Source of the DNA: Comamonadaceae bacterium
GTDB lineage: Bacteria > Pseudomonadota > Gammaproteobacteria > Burkholderiales > Burkholderiaceae_C
Reading direction: 5' to 3'
DNA length: 51,084 bases
NCBI GenBank assembly: GCA_027490925.1
Contig: JAIXXF010000036.1
Span: forward strand, 1 to 51,084
The notes below the pieces were generated by a model, which was given only the letters and a program-made list of their open reading frames with translations, did not search any database and was not told where the DNA came from. Shown here one piece after another: positions 26,656-35,657 of this stretch; position 1 is the stretch's first letter, and each line of letters begins with the position of its first letter. The position numbers were made by a program, and so were the translations under genes.

Positions 26656-27964
26656 TGGTGGACTGGAGTTTTCAAGCGACGCTGGCGGCTTCGCGGGGTC
26701 CCAGCAGTTTCAAGACATCAAGCAGAGCGCCCAGTCGCACCTGCTGATGCGGATCGAGGAGGAGGGCCAAGAGCTGACCCGCAAACCTCGTCACACGGTC
26801 CAACAGTTCGTGTTGACCGAGGTCGATGCTTTCATCCGCCGACGCCGGGTGCCCATCAACGACGTGGAAACCCGGGTCATTGCCGACGCGTTGTTCAAGG
26901 ACCTGATGGGCTTGGGACCCTTGGAAGACCTGCTGCAAGACCCCACCATAGAGGACATTTTGTGCAACGGGCCCAAGGAGGTGTTTGTTTCACGCGGCGG
27001 CGTGCTGGAACGTGCCAACACCCGATTCACCGACAGCGCGCATCTGCTGCGCGTCGTGCGGCGCATTTTGGCGCCGCTGGGGCGCCGACTCGACGAGTCC
27101 ACGCCCATGGTGGACGCCAGGCTGCACGACGGCGGGCGGCTGAACGCCATCATTGATCCGCTGGCACTGGATGGCCCTGTGGTGTCTATCCGGAAGTTCC
27201 GAAAAGATCCAATGACCCCACAGGAATTGGTGAGCCTGGGAAGCATGAACCAGGCGATCCACGACCTGCTGCAAGTCGCGGTCAAAAACCGCTGCAACAT
27301 CATCATCAGTGGTGGAACCAGTTCAGGCAAGACATCGCTGCTCAATGCGCTGGCCAGCTTCATAGGGCCAGCCGAGCGCATCGTCACCATAGAGGACACG
27401 GCCGAACTGAAATTGCACCATGCCCACGTGGTGAGGCTGGAATCGCGGCCGGGCGGCTTTGACGGGACAGGTGAGGTTACCCAACGAGACCTGATGCGCA
27501 ACAGCCTCCGGATGCGTCCAGATCGGGTGATTCTGGGCGAAGTGCGTGGCGGGGAGGTACTGGAGCTGCTGCAGGCCATGGGCACCGGGCACGATGGTTC
27601 CATGGGCACCATCCACGCCAACAGCCCGCGTGAATGCCTGTACCGCATGGAAATGCTTGCTGGATTTGCCGGTTTTCAGGGCAGCGAAAGCAGTCTGCGG
27701 CGAACCATTTCGAGCGCGGTCGACTTCATTGTTCAGATCGGGCGTCTGGCCAGCGGTAAGCGCCGAATTTTGTCGGTCACTGAGGTCACTGGCTTTGGCG
27801 ACAACATCGTTTCCATGCACGAGCTGTACCGCCACGAAACGGTGTTGGGCCCCGACGGAAAAGAGCATGACAGGTGGCACAGCCTTGGGATTCCCCCGCA
27901 CAGTGCCAAGCTCGCTGCGATGCGTCAGTTGCCTTCTGTTGGCAAGGGACACCTCCATGTCTAG
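26648..27964 (+). CDS. tadA: Tad secretion ATPase TadA/CpaF
   Basis: A 438-residue hexameric secretion ATPase of the CpaF branch, which powers Flp pilus extension (and probably retraction). Walker A is GGTSSGKT (222-229), the Asp box is TIEDTAELKLHH, Walker B is RVILGEVRGGEVLELLQAM, and the His box is GHDGSMGTIHANSPRE. The N-terminal domain has IEDILCNGPKEVFVSRGG. The start overlaps the end of tadZ by 8 bp and the stop overlaps tadB by 8 bp. Confidence 0.96.
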   Translation: MRSGGLEFSSDAGGFAGSQQFQDIKQSAQSHLLMRIEEEGQELTRKPRHTVQQFVLTEVDAFIRRRRVPINDVETRVIADALFKDLMGLGPLEDLLQDPTIEDILCNGPKEVFVSRGGVLERANTRFTDSAHLLRVVRRILAPLGRRLDESTPMVDARLHDGGRLNAIIDPLALDGPVVSIRKFRKDPMTPQELVSLGSMNQAIHDLLQVAVKNRCNIIISGGTSSGKTSLLNALASFIGPAERIVTIEDTAELKLHHAHVVRLESRPGGFDGTGEVTQRDLMRNSLRMRPDRVILGEVRGGEVLELLQAMGTGHDGSMGTIHANSPRECLYRMEMLAGFAGFQGSESSLRRTISSAVDFIVQIGRLASGKRRILSVTEVTGFGDNIVSMHELYRHETVLGPDGKEHDRWHSLGIPPHSAKLAAMRQLPSVGKGHLHV

Positions 27965-28904
27965 CGTCACGTTGGGACTGCTGGCCGCTGCATGGCTGCT
28001 GGCGGCCGCTGGCATCGGCCTGTGGCAGCGTGCGAAGTCGCAGGATGACCGACGGGCAGCCGCAGCCAGCTTGGACGATCTGCTGAACCTGAACCAAGTG
28101 GTGCGACCCACGATGCTCGCCACCGGCAGCGGCCCGAGTGAGTCCACCGCGTTCGGCATGCAAGAAACCAATTGGAGTAGTCGGTGCCTGCTGCGCGCAG
28201 GGCTGACCGAGCGGCCGCGGACCTGGGTTTTGGGCGCTTGCCCACCTGTGTTGCTGGCCGCTGTGGGTGGCGTGCTTCAGGGCGGTGTGCTGGCGGTTTT
28301 GCTCGCGGCATTTGGCACCGCGTTGGTGGGCGCATGGGTCAATTGGCGCATTAACCGGCAGCGCTTGGCGTTGACCCACGCGATCCCGGGTTACTTGGAC
28401 AGTGTGGTGAGGCTCATGACCATTGGCCACAGCGTTCAGTCCGCTTTTCACAACGGGGTGGTGGCTGCCGAGACACCGCTGGGCCGGGCGACGGCACACG
28501 CGGCCCGCTTGCAGTCGAGCGGGGTGGATCCCGACCATGCCTTGCAAGCGGTGGGCGAGTTGTATGGATCCACAGAATTGGTCTTGCTGGCGTCCATCTT
28601 GCGCATGGGCATGCGCTTTGGCGGTCGTGCCGATTTGATCGTCGCACGTGTGGCGGTGTTCATTCGCGATCGCGAACAAGCACAAGCCGAATTGATGGCC
28701 CAATCGGCTGAGACGCGTTTGTCTGCCTGGATTCTGGGGCTGTTGCCTGTGGGCCTGGCGCTCTACATCATCGCGTTGAATCCCCAATACATCGGTCGCA
28801 TGTGGGCCGATGCCACCGGGCAGCAATTGCTGATCAGCGCTATAGCGCTGCAAGTCTTCGGTGCCGGCATTTTGTACCGCTTGGCCACCACTTTGGAGGA
28901 TTGA
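27957..28904 (+). CDS. tadB: Tad inner-membrane platform protein TadB
   Basis: A 315-residue type II secretion F-domain protein. It has an N-terminal membrane segment (LGLLAAAWLLAAAGIGLWQ), two more around 75-105, the cytoplasmic GspF-like domain (YLDSVVRLMTIGHSVQSAFHN...LASILRMGMRFGGRADLIVARVAVFIRDREQAQAEL) and two C-terminal segments (ILGLLPVGLALYIIAL and QLLISAIALQVFGAGIL). ATG 27957 overlaps the tadA stop by 8 bp; longer frames upstream run inside tadA and are shadows. TadC follows after two bases. Confidence 0.9.
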   Translation: MSSVTLGLLAAAWLLAAAGIGLWQRAKSQDDRRAAAASLDDLLNLNQVVRPTMLATGSGPSESTAFGMQETNWSSRCLLRAGLTERPRTWVLGACPPVLLAAVGGVLQGGVLAVLLAAFGTALVGAWVNWRINRQRLALTHAIPGYLDSVVRLMTIGHSVQSAFHNGVVAAETPLGRATAHAARLQSSGVDPDHALQAVGELYGSTELVLLASILRMGMRFGGRADLIVARVAVFIRDREQAQAELMAQSAETRLSAWILGLLPVGLALYIIALNPQYIGRMWADATGQQLLISAIALQVFGAGILYRLATTLED

Positions 28905-28906
28905 GC

Positions 28907-29866
28907 ATGGGCGCCACCCCGATGTCGTTTTGGTGGACCTTGTCTTTGCTGCTGGTTCTGATGGCCGCCCTGATGGTGGCGCTGGACCGTTGGCTGGCGC
29001 AGCGACGCAACATGGCAGCAGTGGCCCAGCTTGACGCGGTGCTGGCCACTGGCGCTGCTCTGCCGGAACCGACCAACCGACCGGATGCCCGGCGCTTCGG
29101 ACCCATCCACCGGCTGCTCGACAGCGTGGCGCAGGTGGGTCAAAAGGTGTCAACGTCTCGTTTTGGCCAGATGTCCCTCGAGGACGAAGATGTACGGCTG
29201 CTGGCGCTGTGTAACCTCCGTGACCTACGCAGTCGTTACCTTTTCTTGGCGTGTCGCCTGGGACTGCCTGTGGCGCTGACGCTCGGGACCGTGGTGTTCT
29301 ACGCTGGTGTTGGGTCAAAACTGTGGCTCGCCATATTCACGGCCGGTGCTGTGGGGTTCCTTCTTCCCAAGTGGGCGCTGCAATGGGCGGCCCAGCGTCG
29401 CAAGCGCCAGATTGAGGTGGAACTGCCTTGGTTGCTGGAATTGCTTCAGTTGATGACGGGCGTCGGCATGAGCATTGACCAGAGTTTGCAATTGGTCATC
29501 ACCGACTTCAAAGGCACTGCCCCGGTGCTCGCTTCAGAGCTGGACATCGCCAACCAGCAGTTCGCAGTGGGCCGAAGCCGTGAACAAAGCCTTCAACGCC
29601 TCGTGAGGTTGTTTGAGAACGAGGACCTGAAGACCTTCGTCGACCTCCTGATGCAGATAGACCGGTTTGGCGGTGCGGTGCAAGAGCCAATGAAACGGTT
29701 TGGCGACCGCTTATTGGAGCAACGGCGCAACCGCGTCCGTGAAAAGATCGGAAAACTGACCGTGAAGATGAGTGCCGTGATGATTCTATTTTTGTTGCCC
29801 GCCTTGTTGATCGTGGCTGGCGGACCTGGCTTTTTGGGCGTTCTGCGCGCCCTTGGTAACCATTGA
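28907..29866 (+). CDS. tadC: Tad inner-membrane platform protein TadC
   Basis: A 319-residue partner of TadB. It has an N-terminal membrane segment (FWWTLSLLLVLMAALMVAL), two central ones (about 115-160), the F-domain (ELPWLLELLQLMTGVGMSIDQSLQLVI...ENEDLKTFVDLLMQIDRFGGAVQEPMKRFGDRLLEQRRNRVREKIGKL) and a C-terminal segment MILFLLPALLIVAGG. Start ATG 28907 is two bases after the tadB stop with GGAGGA at 28895-28900, a strong ribosome site lying inside tadB. Confidence 0.92.
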   Translation: MGATPMSFWWTLSLLLVLMAALMVALDRWLAQRRNMAAVAQLDAVLATGAALPEPTNRPDARRFGPIHRLLDSVAQVGQKVSTSRFGQMSLEDEDVRLLALCNLRDLRSRYLFLACRLGLPVALTLGTVVFYAGVGSKLWLAIFTAGAVGFLLPKWALQWAAQRRKRQIEVELPWLLELLQLMTGVGMSIDQSLQLVITDFKGTAPVLASELDIANQQFAVGRSREQSLQRLVRLFENEDLKTFVDLLMQIDRFGGAVQEPMKRFGDRLLEQRRNRVREKIGKLTVKMSAVMILFLLPALLIVAGGPGFLGVLRALGNH

Positions 29867-29874
29867 GGCAAACC

Positions 29875-30759
29875 ATGACCAAGTTCTCGTGCGTGCGTCT
29901 GGCCGTGTGGCTGACTGTCGGCGTGCCCTGGGGTTTGCTGCTGTCGGGTTGTGCCACAACGGCGGGCGCCATGCCGGGTTTGGCCGAGCGGGTGGAGGCG
30001 CAGCAGGCCTCCGCGCGTCAGTCCATGGCCCCAGCAGGGACCGACGACCGCGCCACACACCTGCAACTCGTGGCGCAGATGCAGCAGAACGGATTGCACT
30101 TCGCCTCATTGGCACACCTTGAAGCACTGCAGCAGCGCTGGGGGGCTGACCCGGATTCCAACCTGCTGCTGGCCGACGGATTGCGTCAAACCGGTCAGTT
30201 TGAACGTGCCCGCCAGCTGTACGGTGACCTGCTGATGTCACCGCATCGGGCACGTGCTGAACATGGACTCGGCTTGCTGGCAGCGAAGGGGGGGGGCATG
30301 GTCACAGCAACAGCGCACTTTCAGCGCGCCTCGCTGGCTGCCCCGACCGACGCCAATATCCTCAGCGATCTCGGGTTCGCGTTGTTGCAGCAAGGCCGGC
30401 TGGCTGAAGCCCGGGTACCGCTGCAGAAAGCGGCCGAGCTGGCGACCGACAACGCCAAGGCATGGAGCAACTTGGCGCTGTACCTGATGCTCGACGGTCA
30501 GCCCCACAAGGCCCAGGATGTATTCCTGCGCAGCAAACTGGGCCCCACGGCACAAGCCCAAATCGCAGCCGCGGCACAAGCGATTCGCGAGCGTATTGCT
30601 GGGGCCAAAGCCATCCCCGTACAAGACGGAACGCTGCCTGGCTTGGTGCTCGCCACCAGTTTTGACTTGAACAGCTGGCAGACCAATCCAGCGGGCGCCG
30701 ACGCGCTGATCAAGCCCCCTGTTGTCCGTCCAGCAGTTGTCGAATCACGCACCTACTGA
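29875..30759 (+). CDS. tadD: TPR lipoprotein TadD
   Basis: A 294-residue lipoprotein: signal MTKFSCVRLAVWLTVG... with lipobox LLSGC (Cys 26), then tetratricopeptide-like repeats (ADGLRQTGQFERARQLYGDLL, SDLGFALLQQGRLAEARVPLQKA, SNLALYLMLDGQPHKAQDVFL). TadD proteins are TPR lipoproteins thought to help outer-membrane assembly of the Tad channel. Start ATG 29875 is 8 nt after the tadC stop. The C-terminal 60 residues are low-complexity. Confidence 0.88.
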   Translation: MTKFSCVRLAVWLTVGVPWGLLLSGCATTAGAMPGLAERVEAQQASARQSMAPAGTDDRATHLQLVAQMQQNGLHFASLAHLEALQQRWGADPDSNLLLADGLRQTGQFERARQLYGDLLMSPHRARAEHGLGLLAAKGGGMVTATAHFQRASLAAPTDANILSDLGFALLQQGRLAEARVPLQKAAELATDNAKAWSNLALYLMLDGQPHKAQDVFLRSKLGPTAQAQIAAAAQAIRERIAGAKAIPVQDGTLPGLVLATSFDLNSWQTNPAGADALIKPPVVRPAVVESRTY

Positions 30760-30775
30760 AGTCCAAGGATATTCC

Positions 30776-31054
30776 ATGTTTGATGTTCGTCATGCCCTGT
30801 TTGCAGCGGCCTCAGTGGTCGCCTTCCACGTGTCCGCGCAGACCGAAACAACTGTGGTTGGCCAAGGCACCCGCACGCTGCTGGAGTTGCAGCGCAGCGG
30901 ACAAAGGTCAGGTCCCGAGCTGCCCATGCTGGGTGCAGCGTCGGCACTGTCGTATCAGCGTTATCTGGACAGCCACAAGCACCCCATTCCGGTGACGTTG
31001 TCAAGTACGGTTGCCAACGGTGGCAACGCCGCACCTGGCGGCTCGTCGCGCTGA
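30776..31054 (+). CDS. DUF3613-type exported small protein in tad locus
   Basis: Ninety-two residues: N-terminal signal (ALFAAASVVAFHVSAQ), then TRTLLELQRSGQRSGPELPMLGAASALSYQRYLDSHKHPIP, the block I associate with the DUF3613 family found in betaproteobacterial tad clusters, and a short Gly/Ser-rich tail. AAGGA at 30764-30768 precedes the ATG. It is probably periplasmic; function unknown. It lies between tadD and the pseudopilin genes on the same strand. Confidence 0.75.
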   Translation: MFDVRHALFAAASVVAFHVSAQTETTVVGQGTRTLLELQRSGQRSGPELPMLGAASALSYQRYLDSHKHPIPVTLSSTVANGGNAAPGGSSR

Positions 31055-31079
31055 CCGGACAAGACGCCTCGCGCTGCGC

Positions 31080-31601
31080 ATGCCATTCCAGCCGTACCTT
31101 GATAACCATCGCCATGCCTGGCGTGAGCGCGGGGTGTATGCCGTGGAGTTTGCGCTGGTGTTTCCGATTTTTTTTGCGCTGGTCTATGGCGCATTGAGCT
31201 TGGCCGTGGTGATGACCATGCGCATGGGCTTGCAGAACGCCGCAGAAGAAGGCGCAAGAGCGGCGCTGCGTTACAACATCCAACTGGATGGTCGTCGCCA
31301 AACCGCCAACGCGGTGGTGCAGTCCCAAACCAACTGGATGCCAGGGCCTCGAACGGTGTTATCCGCGGTCTGTGCGCTCAGCGCCGAGTGTGTGCCGGTG
31401 GCCACTGCTACACCTGTGACTGTGCCGCCCACTTGCGGTAACTCGGTAGCCACCGCCTGCCAGGTGGTGGTCGCAGTGCGTTACGACTACGCCGCCAACC
31501 CGGTGTTCCCGCCCATCCCAGGATTGGGGGTGCTGTTGCCTAAAAGCCTGGAGGGGCGCGCGTCTGTACTGGTGGACAGCAACACCCTGACACCGTTGTG
31601 A
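31080..31601 (+). CDS. tadE: TadE-like pseudopilin (first)
   Basis: A 173-residue pseudopilin: a basic leader ending in Arg-Gly, then VYAVEFALVFPIFFALVYGALSLAVV, where the Glu falls at position 5 after the Gly, matching the TadV cleavage signature (G|xxxxE). The periplasmic part has four cysteines (CALSAEC and CGNS/ACQ), possibly two disulfides. TadE/TadF pseudopilins help start the Flp pilus. Start ATG 31080 was chosen over an upstream in-frame ATG in the preceding gene. The stop overlaps the next gene start as GTGA. Confidence 0.85.
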   Translation: MPFQPYLDNHRHAWRERGVYAVEFALVFPIFFALVYGALSLAVVMTMRMGLQNAAEEGARAALRYNIQLDGRRQTANAVVQSQTNWMPGPRTVLSAVCALSAECVPVATATPVTVPPTCGNSVATACQVVVAVRYDYAANPVFPPIPGLGVLLPKSLEGRASVLVDSNTLTPL

Positions 31602-32089
31602 CTCGCCAGTTCAAAACCCCATTCAGGCATCAGCGCGGGCTGGCCGCGATTGAATTCGCTTTGGTGTTCAGCGTCTTCTTTGCGTTGCTTTACGGGTTCG
31701 CCACGTTTGGTGCGGTGTTCTACACCCAGCAGGCGGTATCCCGTGCCGCCGGCGATGGCGCCCGCGCTGCTGTCTTGTTGCCACCGGTTGCCGGTTTCGA
31801 TCAGGCGGCGGTACGCAACGTTGTGTTGCGCTCGCTCGCTGCGTCCCTGATCGTTCCAGCAGCGAACAACGCCACTCAAGCGACGCGCCAGGCTTGGCTC
31901 AACGACCCGTCCAATGTCACCGTGGCGGTTTCTCCAGGGTGTTTGAACGTTGGCGGGGTTGCGGGCTGTGTGTCGGTGAGTGTGAGGTACACGTACGCCC
32001 GAAACCGCCTGTTGCCCAGCTTGCCTTTGATCGATGCCAGCACGTGGATGCCGAGCACCTTGGTGGGGCAGGCCACTGTGCGATTATGA
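31598..32089 (+). CDS. tadF: TadE/TadF-like pseudopilin (second, GTG start)
   Basis: A 163-residue pseudopilin with a GTG start overlapping the previous stop. The leader MTRQFKTPFRHQRG is followed by LAAIEFALVFSVFFALLYGFATFGAVF, again with Glu 5 after the cleavage Gly. Two periplasmic cysteines (CLNVGGVAGC). The two tandem genes resemble each other around the membrane segment (AIEFALVF vs AVEFALVF), which suggests duplication or a heteromeric pair. The tadF name is positional. Confidence 0.8.
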   Translation: MTRQFKTPFRHQRGLAAIEFALVFSVFFALLYGFATFGAVFYTQQAVSRAAGDGARAAVLLPPVAGFDQAAVRNVVLRSLAASLIVPAANNATQATRQAWLNDPSNVTVAVSPGCLNVGGVAGCVSVSVRYTYARNRLLPSLPLIDASTWMPSTLVGQATVRL

Positions 32090-32102
32090 GAGCGTTGACG
32101 TG

Positions 32103-34154
32103 ATGATGCATCAGCCCCCCTTGCCATTGAAACGTCAGCGCGGATCGGTGCTGGTGACCACCGCTGCGTTTTTGCTGGTGTGCGTGATCGCGCTCACCAG
32201 CGCGGAAATCGGCTACTTGTTTTTTTTGAAACGAGAGATGCAAAAAGCGGCTGATTTGGCCGCGCTGTCTGGGGCGCGCCAGCTGATGTCCAGCGGGTGC
32301 GCTGGCGCGAGCACCGAAGCGACCACCCAAGCAGTGAGCAACATGCAAAAGTACGCTGCAACGGTGACTGTGACCCCGGCGTGTGGCCGCTGGGCGGCCC
32401 CCACCCAGAGCAATGTCACTGGGTTCAGCATCGGCGGCACCACCCCTAACGCAGTGCGCATGCAGCTCAGCGCCAAAGTCAATCCTCTGTTGCCGTATTT
32501 GGGAAAACGGGACTTGTATGCGCAGGCGGTTGCCATCGTCGGCGACCCATTGGCAGCCTTTTCTGTTGGGTCGCGCTTGGTGCGCGTGACCGGTGACTCG
32601 GTATTGGGGTCGGTGTTGAAAGGGGTGGGGCTTGACCTGGCCAACACATCATTGGTGAGCTACGATGGTCTTGCCAACGCGAGGATCACACCCGGTGGCT
32701 TACTGGCGGCCTTGGGCATACCGGTGAGTGCCAGCGCCGATGTGGGGACGTTGAACGCGCTGTTGGCTGCCAACCAAGTCAGCCTTGGGAGGGTGTTGGA
32801 CGCTGCAGTGACCGTGGCCGGTCAGTCCGCGCTCACAGCGGCCAATTTGAGCTTGTTGAACGCAATCTCAGCCAAGCTTCCCAACATACCACTGAACGTG
32901 GCGCTGGGCTCCAACACGGACACTCCGACTGGGCTGTTTGCCAAAATCGCCGCCCCCGATGCGTCCACCAGCAGCGCGTTGAATGTCGAGGTCTCTGCAC
33001 TGGACGTGATCGCGACCGCCATAGGTGTGGCCACCTCCAAGAATGCGGTGGACGCTGGCATCAATTTGAACTTGCTGGGCCTCGCCTCGGTCACCACCAA
33101 AGTGGGCGTGGTCGAGCCACCGTCCATCGCCATTGGTGGGGTAGGGACCAAGGCCTACACATCGCAGGTGCGTACCTACATTCGCGTGAAAACCGAAAAT
33201 GGCCTGCTGGGCCTCTTGTTGTCGCCGCTGATCAAGTTGGATCTGCCCATCGTGCTGGACGTGGTCACTGGCAAAGCGACGGTCACAGACATGTGCACAT
33301 CAGCCCTCAGAGACGCCAGTGGCAGCGATCGCGCCGCGTTCCAAGTGGAAAGTTCTGTCGCCAAGGTTTGCGTGGGCGCCATCGCCCCTGCCGACCTGTT
33401 TTCCAAAAGCAAAGTGTGCGATGAAAACTTGGGCAACATGGAGTTGTTGAATGTGTTGGGTATCTTGCGTCTGCCCAACAACAAGGTGAACCTGAACGCT
33501 TTGCAGGGCGGTGGCACGCTGACCCTTAAAGAAGGGCAAACCGGTACGACTGGGAACCAGTTGGACATCGGCAGCACCGTAAACGATGTGGTGCAACAGC
33601 TCACGTCGTTGTTGTTCGGTGGACCAGGGAGCGCGCCGAGTACTGCTCCCACCGCGGCCCAAATCAACAGCGTCGCCACTGATTTGTTCAACGACACGGG
33701 CACCATTGGCAACTCGGACTATGTCTGTAACGCCAACACCACCGCATGCCGCTCACAGCGCCTGGACAGGGTGCGTAGCAACATTCAATCAGCCTCTGCG
33801 AACAGCGGTTTGCTGGCGGGCTTGCTCAACGGAATTGGTGACCTCTTGGGTGGGGTGCTGGGATTGTTGGCTGGGGACGGTTGCTCTTACACGGGTTTAC
33901 TCGGGTCCACCTCCAACGCTGGCTGCGTCACCCTGATTGGAGATACGCTAACCAAAGCCAGCAGTCAAACCGGTGGAGGCACCGTCTCCAATACGCTCAC
34001 GGTTTTGACCGGTCTTTTAAAGCCAGTGCTGAACGCCCTTGGGAACACGGTGCTTACACCGCTTCTGCGCGACGTTTTGGGCCTGAGTTTGGGCGAGACC
34101 GACGTTAACCTTTTCTCCCTCAAGTGCGGCGGTACCCCTCGCCTCGTTTACTGA
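32103..34154 (+). CDS. tadG: large TadG-like pilus assembly protein
   Basis: A 683-residue protein (ATG at 32103; a second ATG follows at once) with one N-terminal membrane segment (GSVLVTTAAFLLVCVIALTSAEIGYLFF) and KREMQKAADLAALSGARQL, the block typical of TadG/DUF2134 pilus proteins. Unlike the two preceding genes there is no Glu 5 after the Gly, so cleavage by TadV is doubtful. The rest is a periplasmic Ser/Thr/Asn/Val/Leu-rich chain with scattered cysteines (CTSAL, KVCVGA, CDENL, GDGCSYTG, AGCVTL) and no von Willebrand MIDAS motif that I can see. It overlaps the next gene by 31 bp. Confidence 0.8.
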   Translation: MMHQPPLPLKRQRGSVLVTTAAFLLVCVIALTSAEIGYLFFLKREMQKAADLAALSGARQLMSSGCAGASTEATTQAVSNMQKYAATVTVTPACGRWAAPTQSNVTGFSIGGTTPNAVRMQLSAKVNPLLPYLGKRDLYAQAVAIVGDPLAAFSVGSRLVRVTGDSVLGSVLKGVGLDLANTSLVSYDGLANARITPGGLLAALGIPVSASADVGTLNALLAANQVSLGRVLDAAVTVAGQSALTAANLSLLNAISAKLPNIPLNVALGSNTDTPTGLFAKIAAPDASTSSALNVEVSALDVIATAIGVATSKNAVDAGINLNLLGLASVTTKVGVVEPPSIAIGGVGTKAYTSQVRTYIRVKTENGLLGLLLSPLIKLDLPIVLDVVTGKATVTDMCTSALRDASGSDRAAFQVESSVAKVCVGAIAPADLFSKSKVCDENLGNMELLNVLGILRLPNNKVNLNALQGGGTLTLKEGQTGTTGNQLDIGSTVNDVVQQLTSLLFGGPGSAPSTAPTAAQINSVATDLFNDTGTIGNSDYVCNANTTACRSQRLDRVRSNIQSASANSGLLAGLLNGIGDLLGGVLGLLAGDGCSYTGLLGSTSNAGCVTLIGDTLTKASSQTGGGTVSNTLTVLTGLLKPVLNALGNTVLTPLLRDVLGLSLGETDVNLFSLKCGGTPRLVY

Positions 34155-35626
34155 GTCGCAAGCCCCGGGCTGCAGCCGTGGCCCCAGCGTGGCCTGCAGC
34201 GTCCTGCGCGTTGGCGACCGCGCTGTTGTTCTCGCCGTTCTTGTACCGCCCGTGGTGGCCAGGTGCGGGTTTCCACGATCCGCAGCGGGTTCTCCAACTG
34301 GCGGTGCTGGTGGTCGCTGCCTGGGCCTGGTGTGTCGCGTGGCCGTCAGCGGCCGTTGCGGTGCATCCCTCTCGAGTGGTGTCGGTCAGCCTCATCGGGT
34401 TCTTCGGTTTTGGGTTGGTGGCCAGCGGGGGCGCGTTCTCTGTCCGGCATGCGCTGACCGAGTGGCTGCACCTGTTGCTGCTGTGGACTCTGGCGTGGTG
34501 TGTGGCGCACGAAATCGCGCGGCATGGCCCGCATTGGATGGACCGGCTGCTCGCGATCGTGGGCATCGGATGTGCCTTGTACGCCATGCTGGCCATGGCC
34601 ATCGCGCTCAGCATGGCATGGGCCGGGCAACAGCCACTGGCCCTGGCGTTGCTGCCTGGCTTTGACAACGTGCGCTTCTTCAGCCACGCACAAACCGTGT
34701 CGCTGCCCTTGCTGGCCTTGCTGGCGGTCAGAATCCAAGACCCGACAGGGCAACGGTTCTGGTGGGCGGTGACCGCCATGTGGTGGTCGCTGCTGTTTGT
34801 GTCGGGCGGGCGCGGCACACTGCTGGGCGTGCTGGCGGGCACCGCATTGGTCTCCACCATGTGGGCCGACGGCGTGGCGCGCTACTGGTGCCGAGCACTG
34901 TGGCTCAGCGGATTGGCGGGCTTGTTGCTGTACCTGTTGGTCTATGTGGCGTGGCCTTTGTCCCGAGGGTTGGTGCCGTTCGGTTTCTTCAGCGACGCGA
35001 TTGCCCGGTCGGTGGGCGACCCGGTCAATGGCCGTTGGCCGCTGTGGTCGCTCGCCGCAGATCTGGTGCTGGCGAATCCCCTGTGGGGTGTGGGGCCGAT
35101 GCACTACGCGCATGAGGCCCGTGATTTACAGCTGGGCGCTCACCCCCACAATTGGCTGCTGCAGCTGGCAAGCGAATGGGGGGTGGTCGCTACCGGGTTC
35201 GCCGTTCTGGCCATCGCGATGGGGTTGTGGCATTTGTGGTGCGCGCGACGGCTGGCGGCGCAGCGAGGGGCCACGGAACGGCAGACGATGGCCGCCTGGC
35301 TGGTGGTTGGTCTTGCCGTGTTGACCGATGGCATGGTGTCCGGGTCCATGGTGATGCCGGTGAGTCAACTTTGGGTGGCGTTCTACCTGGGCTGTGCCTG
35401 GGGCTGGCTGGCTAGCCAGCGGCCAAAGCAACAGCCGCGTCAAGCGGTTGGCCACCGGTGGTGGTATCGGGCAAGGGCGGTGTGCGCGGCGGCTGTTGTA
35501 CTGGTTTTGGTGTGGGGTGTTGCGCCAGAACTGATGGCGCGGCTGTCAAACGAAACAGTGGCAGCGTCGCCGCAACCGACAACCGCCACGTTTCGCCCGC
35601 GGATGTGGCGCGACGGCTTTTTCTAA
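34124..35626 (+). CDS. O-antigen ligase / Wzy-family membrane protein
   Basis: A 500-residue polytopic protein with about 11-12 hydrophobic segments. The central periplasmic loop region shows the Wzy_C-type features SGGRGTLLGVLAG, NPLWGVGPMHYAHEA and a conserved histidine segment GAHPHNWLLQLASEWG. The family includes WaaL ligases, Wzy polymerases and the PglL/PilO O-oligosaccharyltransferases that glycosylate type IV pilins. It starts at a GTG 31 bp inside tadG and ends the cluster, so it is probably co-transcribed with it. Whether it modifies Flp pilin, pseudopilins or a glycan is open. The ending (RPRMWRDGFF) is short, without a TPR domain. Confidence 0.75.
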   Translation: MRRYPSPRLLSRKPRAAAVAPAWPAASCALATALLFSPFLYRPWWPGAGFHDPQRVLQLAVLVVAAWAWCVAWPSAAVAVHPSRVVSVSLIGFFGFGLVASGGAFSVRHALTEWLHLLLLWTLAWCVAHEIARHGPHWMDRLLAIVGIGCALYAMLAMAIALSMAWAGQQPLALALLPGFDNVRFFSHAQTVSLPLLALLAVRIQDPTGQRFWWAVTAMWWSLLFVSGGRGTLLGVLAGTALVSTMWADGVARYWCRALWLSGLAGLLLYLLVYVAWPLSRGLVPFGFFSDAIARSVGDPVNGRWPLWSLAADLVLANPLWGVGPMHYAHEARDLQLGAHPHNWLLQLASEWGVVATGFAVLAIAMGLWHLWCARRLAAQRGATERQTMAAWLVVGLAVLTDGMVSGSMVMPVSQLWVAFYLGCAWGWLASQRPKQQPRQAVGHRWWYRARAVCAAAVVLVLVWGVAPELMARLSNETVAASPQPTTATFRPRMWRDGFF

Positions 35627-35657
35627 GTCGGCCGTGCCACATTCGCGCTGCGGCGTC

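Noticed and set aside
28835-28850. Perfect 16-bp palindrome CAGCGCTATAGCGCTG
   Set aside because: Lies inside the tadB membrane-segment codons (Ser-Ala-Ile-Ala-Leu); alternating GC codons make such palindromes plausible by chance and there is no nearby start.
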